Source: Candidatus Stercoripulliclostridium pullicola
GTDB lineage: Bacteria > Bacillota > Clostridia > Christensenellales > DTU072
Reading direction: 5' to 3'
Assembly: GCA_017694145.1 (NCBI GenBank)
Contig: JADINF010000093.1
Location: 1-7,023, forward strand
Length of the DNA: 7,023 nt
Below the pieces are notes generated by a model that had not been told where the DNA came from, made no database searches, and worked only from the letters and a program-made list of their open reading frames with translations. The translations under genes and the position numbers were made by a program. Positions within the stretch are counted from its first letter, which is position 1; every line of letters starts with the position of its first letter. Shown here one piece after another: positions 4,942 through 7,023 of this stretch.

Positions 4942-5573
4942 TATTCCTCGCCTCCGTCCTCTGCTCCGTCGTCGCAAGAGTCGCCGCCGAAAGAGAGTAT
5001 CTCGTCTATACGCTGAAGTATATCGGCTTTGCCCTGCTTGGTGAGCGCGCTCGAAACCAGCACGTTGTCCGCGCCTATCTTGACCGATTGAGCGATCTTG
5101 CGCCGCCTGTCCATCGCGGCGCTTCTGGACAATTTATCCGATTTGGTGCAGATGACAGTGAAGGGTATGTTGAAATGATAAAGATAATTGATCATCGTCA
5201 CGTCGTCGCCGTTAACGTCCCTGCGGATATCGAGGAGCAGAAACACGTTGCGTAAAGAAGCGCTCGTGCGGAAATAAGCTTCCATCAGCTCCGCCCACTT
5301 CTTTTTCTCGGCGTCCGAAACGCGCGCGAAGCCGTAACCGGGCAGATCGACGAAATTGAATTCCCCGGAATTGACCGAGAAATAATTAATGAGACGGGTA
5401 CGCCCGGGCTCCTTGGAAGTCCGGGCGAGTTTATTGTTCGCGGTGATAAGATTTATAAAACTCGACTTGCCGACGTTGGATCTTCCGACGACGGCTATCT
5501 CCGGCGTTTCGCCCTTTAATATCTGCGCGGCGCTTGCCGCCGACGTCAAGTATACAGCGTTCTTTATCACCAT
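4941..5573 (-). CDS. engB: EngB (YihA/YsxC) ribosome-biogenesis GTPase
   Basis: Essential GTP-binding protein for assembly of the large ribosomal subunit. The TRAFAC GTPase motifs are complete: G1 GRSNVGKS (30-37), G2 around T59 in the family signature PGRTR, G3 DLPG (76-79), G4 TKSD (143-146) and G5 SSA (174-176). At 210 aa it is slightly longer than usual because of an acidic Gly/Asp/Glu tail after residue 196 (GGDSCDDGAEDGGEE). The ATG at 5573 overlaps the end of lon by 7 nt. I see no clear SD before it, so translation is probably coupled to lon. The lon-engB pair is a familiar Firmicutes arrangement. The gene shares its last base with the next gene's start codon. The call is secure. Confidence 0.97.
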   Translation of the reverse strand: MVIKNAVYLTSAASAAQILKGETPEIAVVGRSNVGKSSFINLITANNKLARTSKEPGRTRLINYFSVNSGEFNFVDLPGYGFARVSDAEKKKWAELMEAYFRTSASLRNVFLLLDIRRDVNGDDVTMINYLYHFNIPFTVICTKSDKLSRSAAMDRRRKIAQSVKIGADNVLVSSALTKQGKADILQRIDEILSFGGDSCDDGAEDGGEE

Positions 5574-7023
5574 ATTATCGCGCTTTTGATGACCGCTCCC
5601 ACGTTGTCGACAAAGCGGAAATCGATACCCTTTTTGACGGCTTCGGGCAACTCTTTATAGTCTTTGCGGTTATCTTCGGGAAGATATATCGTTTTCACGC
5701 CGTCGCGGAGCGCGGCTAACGATTTCTCCTTGAGTCCGCCTATCGGAAGCACTTTTCCTCTTAACGTAAGCTCGCCCGTCATCGCGACGTCGCCTCTTAC
5801 GCATTTATCGGTAAGCGCCGAACACACCGCCGTGGCTATGGTTATGCCGGCGGAAGGTCCGTCCTTAGGAGTGGCTCCCTCGGGCACGTGGATATGTACG
5901 TCGTGCTCTTTGAAAAATTCCTCGGAAATACCCCATTCCGCAAGGTGAGTGCGGCAATAGCTCAAAGCGATGCGGGCGCTCTCTTTCATCACGTCGCCGA
6001 GACTTCCCGTGAGCAGTATCTCTCCTTTACCGGGCGTGAACGCCACTTCCACTTCGAGGGTGTCGCCGCCCACTTCCGTCCAGGCGAGCCCCGTCACGAC
6101 GCCTTTCGCGTCGGGGCGTACCTTGCTTTTTTCGAGATATTTGGGTTCACCCAAGAAATCCGCTATGTTTTTCGCGCTGACCGTCACCCTTCTCGAATTG
6201 GGTCTTTCCACGAACCTGCGCGCCACTTTACGCACAACGGCGTTGATCTGCTTCTCAAGGGCGCGCACGCCCGACTCGCGCGTATAATTTTGGATTATCG
6301 CTTCTATAGCGTCGTCCGTTATCCTTATCCAAGAGCTTTCCACGCCGTTTTGTTTGAGCGCCTTCCTGACGAGATAACGCTTCGCTATCTCCTTCTTCTC
6401 TATATCGGTGTAACCGCTCATCTCGATTATTTCCATTCGGTCGAGAAGAGGTCTGGAGATGGTGTCGAGCGTATTCGCGGTGGTTATGAAAAGCACTTTA
6501 GAAAGATCGAACGGCACTTCGAGGAAGTGATCGCGGAAATTGACGTTCTGTTCGGGGTCGAGCACTTCGAGGAGCGCGCTCGCCGGATCTCCCTTATAAT
6601 CGGACGCCATCTTGTCTATTTCGTCCATAAGGAATACGGGATTCATGCTCCCCGCCGTCTTGATCGAAGTGATTATCCTTCCCGGCATCGCTCCGACGTA
6701 GGTTTTGCGGTGTCCGCGGATCTCCGCTTCGTCGCGCACCCCGCCGAAAGAGAGTCGCACGTAATTCTTATTCATCGCGCGCGCTATCGAGCGCGCGATA
6801 GAGGTCTTGCCCACTCCGGGAGGTCCCACGAGACAGATTATGGGGCTCCTGCCCTCTTTGCAGAGCTTACGCACCGCGAGCGCTTCGATGAGGCGCTCCT
6901 TCACCTTCTCGATACCGTAATGGTCCTCGTCGAGGACTCGTTGCGCTTCCTTGAGGTCCTCGTTGTCCTCCGTGTAGATCCCCCACGGAAGCTCTATCAC
7001 CGTGTCGAGATAATTCTTGAGAA
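5567..7023 (-). CDS. lon: Lon ATP-dependent protease (3' part; N-terminal domain outside the window)
   Basis: Cytoplasmic AAA+ serine protease that degrades misfolded and regulatory proteins. The frame is open to the window edge; the visible part starts ...LKNYLDTVIELPWG, the canonical junction between the Lon N-domain and the ATPase. The GTG at 7000 is therefore not the true start, and about 300 residues are missing. Numbered from that Val, the AAA+ module has Walker A GPPGVGKT (59-66) and Walker B VFLMDEID (122-129). The sequence ESGVRALEKQI (242-252) belongs to the ATPase alpha-helical subdomain. The protease domain has catalytic Ser383 in PKDGPSAG and Lys426, the second Lys of GGLKEK. The Ser-Lys spacing of 43 equals that of E. 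coli S679/K722. The C-terminus is ordinary, ending 7 nt inside engB. No promoter or heat-shock site is visible, since the 5' end lies outside. Confidence 0.97.
   Translation of the reverse strand, partial: LKNYLDTVIELPWGIYTEDNEDLKEAQRVLDEDHYGIEKVKERLIEALAVRKLCKEGRSPIICLVGPPGVGKTSIARSIARAMNKNYVRLSFGGVRDEAEIRGHRKTYVGAMPGRIITSIKTAGSMNPVFLMDEIDKMASDYKGDPASALLEVLDPEQNVNFRDHFLEVPFDLSKVLFITTANTLDTISRPLLDRMEIIEMSGYTDIEKKEIAKRYLVRKALKQNGVESSWIRITDDAIEAIIQNYTRESGVRALEKQINAVVRKVARRFVERPNSRRVTVSAKNIADFLGEPKYLEKSKVRPDAKGVVTGLAWTEVGGDTLEVEVAFTPGKGEILLTGSLGDVMKESARIALSYCRTHLAEWGISEEFFKEHDVHIHVPEGATPKDGPSAGITIATAVCSALTDKCVRGDVAMTGELTLRGKVLPIGGLKEKSLAALRDGVKTIYLPEDNRKDYKELPEAVKKGIDFRFVDNVGAVIKSAIIW

Noticed and set aside
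4942..4977. Longer metallophosphoesterase start at 4977
   Set aside because: It adds an Arg-rich piece read out of frame from the EngB tail; the family begins at the first beta strand (MHVYAISDPH), and the TAATG overlap is a typical coupled start.
7000..7000. GTG at 7000 as the start of a short Lon
   Set aside because: The frame is open to the window edge, and the upstream codons encode the conserved Lon junction LKNYLDT, so the gene is cut by the window rather than shortened.

Overview
The window is a bacterial chromosomal segment in which every supported gene lies on the minus strand. It reads as Bacillota (Firmicutes), most likely an uncultured-type Clostridia relative. The grounds are the dcw order mraZ-rsmH-(ftsL slot)-ftsI-murE, the lon-engB pairing, a COG1768-type metallophosphoesterase, strong AAGGAGG ribosome binding sites and an intergenic match to the Gram-positive LexA box. 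There are no mobile elements, CRISPR arrays, rRNA genes or tRNA genes.

Reading in the direction of transcription (high to low coordinates), the first unit is the 3' part of lon (cut by the window edge at 7023), engB/yihA (overlaps lon by 7 nt) and a metallophosphoesterase (shares one base with the engB stop). It ends in a strong Rho-independent terminator at 4171-4199. This unit covers protein quality control, ribosome assembly and an uncharacterised phosphohydrolase.

An intergenic stretch of about 295 nt follows (3948-4242). It holds the terminator, a set of inverted repeats that could form mutually exclusive stems, a good LexA/SOS-box match at 4084-4097, and the mraZ promoter overlain by two perfect AAGGTT-type direct repeats (AAGTGGTT, 10-bp period) that look like the MraZ operator.

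The second unit is the start of the division and cell-wall (dcw) operon. It contains mraZ (transcriptional regulator), rsmH (16S rRNA m4C1402 methyltransferase; its start codon abuts the mraZ stop), a single-pass membrane protein in the ftsL position, ftsI (class B PBP, septal transpeptidase) and the first 76 codons of murE, which runs off the window at base 1.

The main points of interest are: (i) the ftsL-slot protein has a long cytoplasmic domain with a duplicated motif and no extracytoplasmic coiled coil; (ii) ftsI has its best SD and its expected basic N-terminus upstream of every canonical start codon, suggesting an AUU/AUC start or a base error; (iii) the PBP has a cysteine pair with the SpoVD redox spacing; (iv) an SOS box lies near the dcw promoter. 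Apart from these, the window is conserved housekeeping DNA, and I do not see an obviously new multi-gene system.
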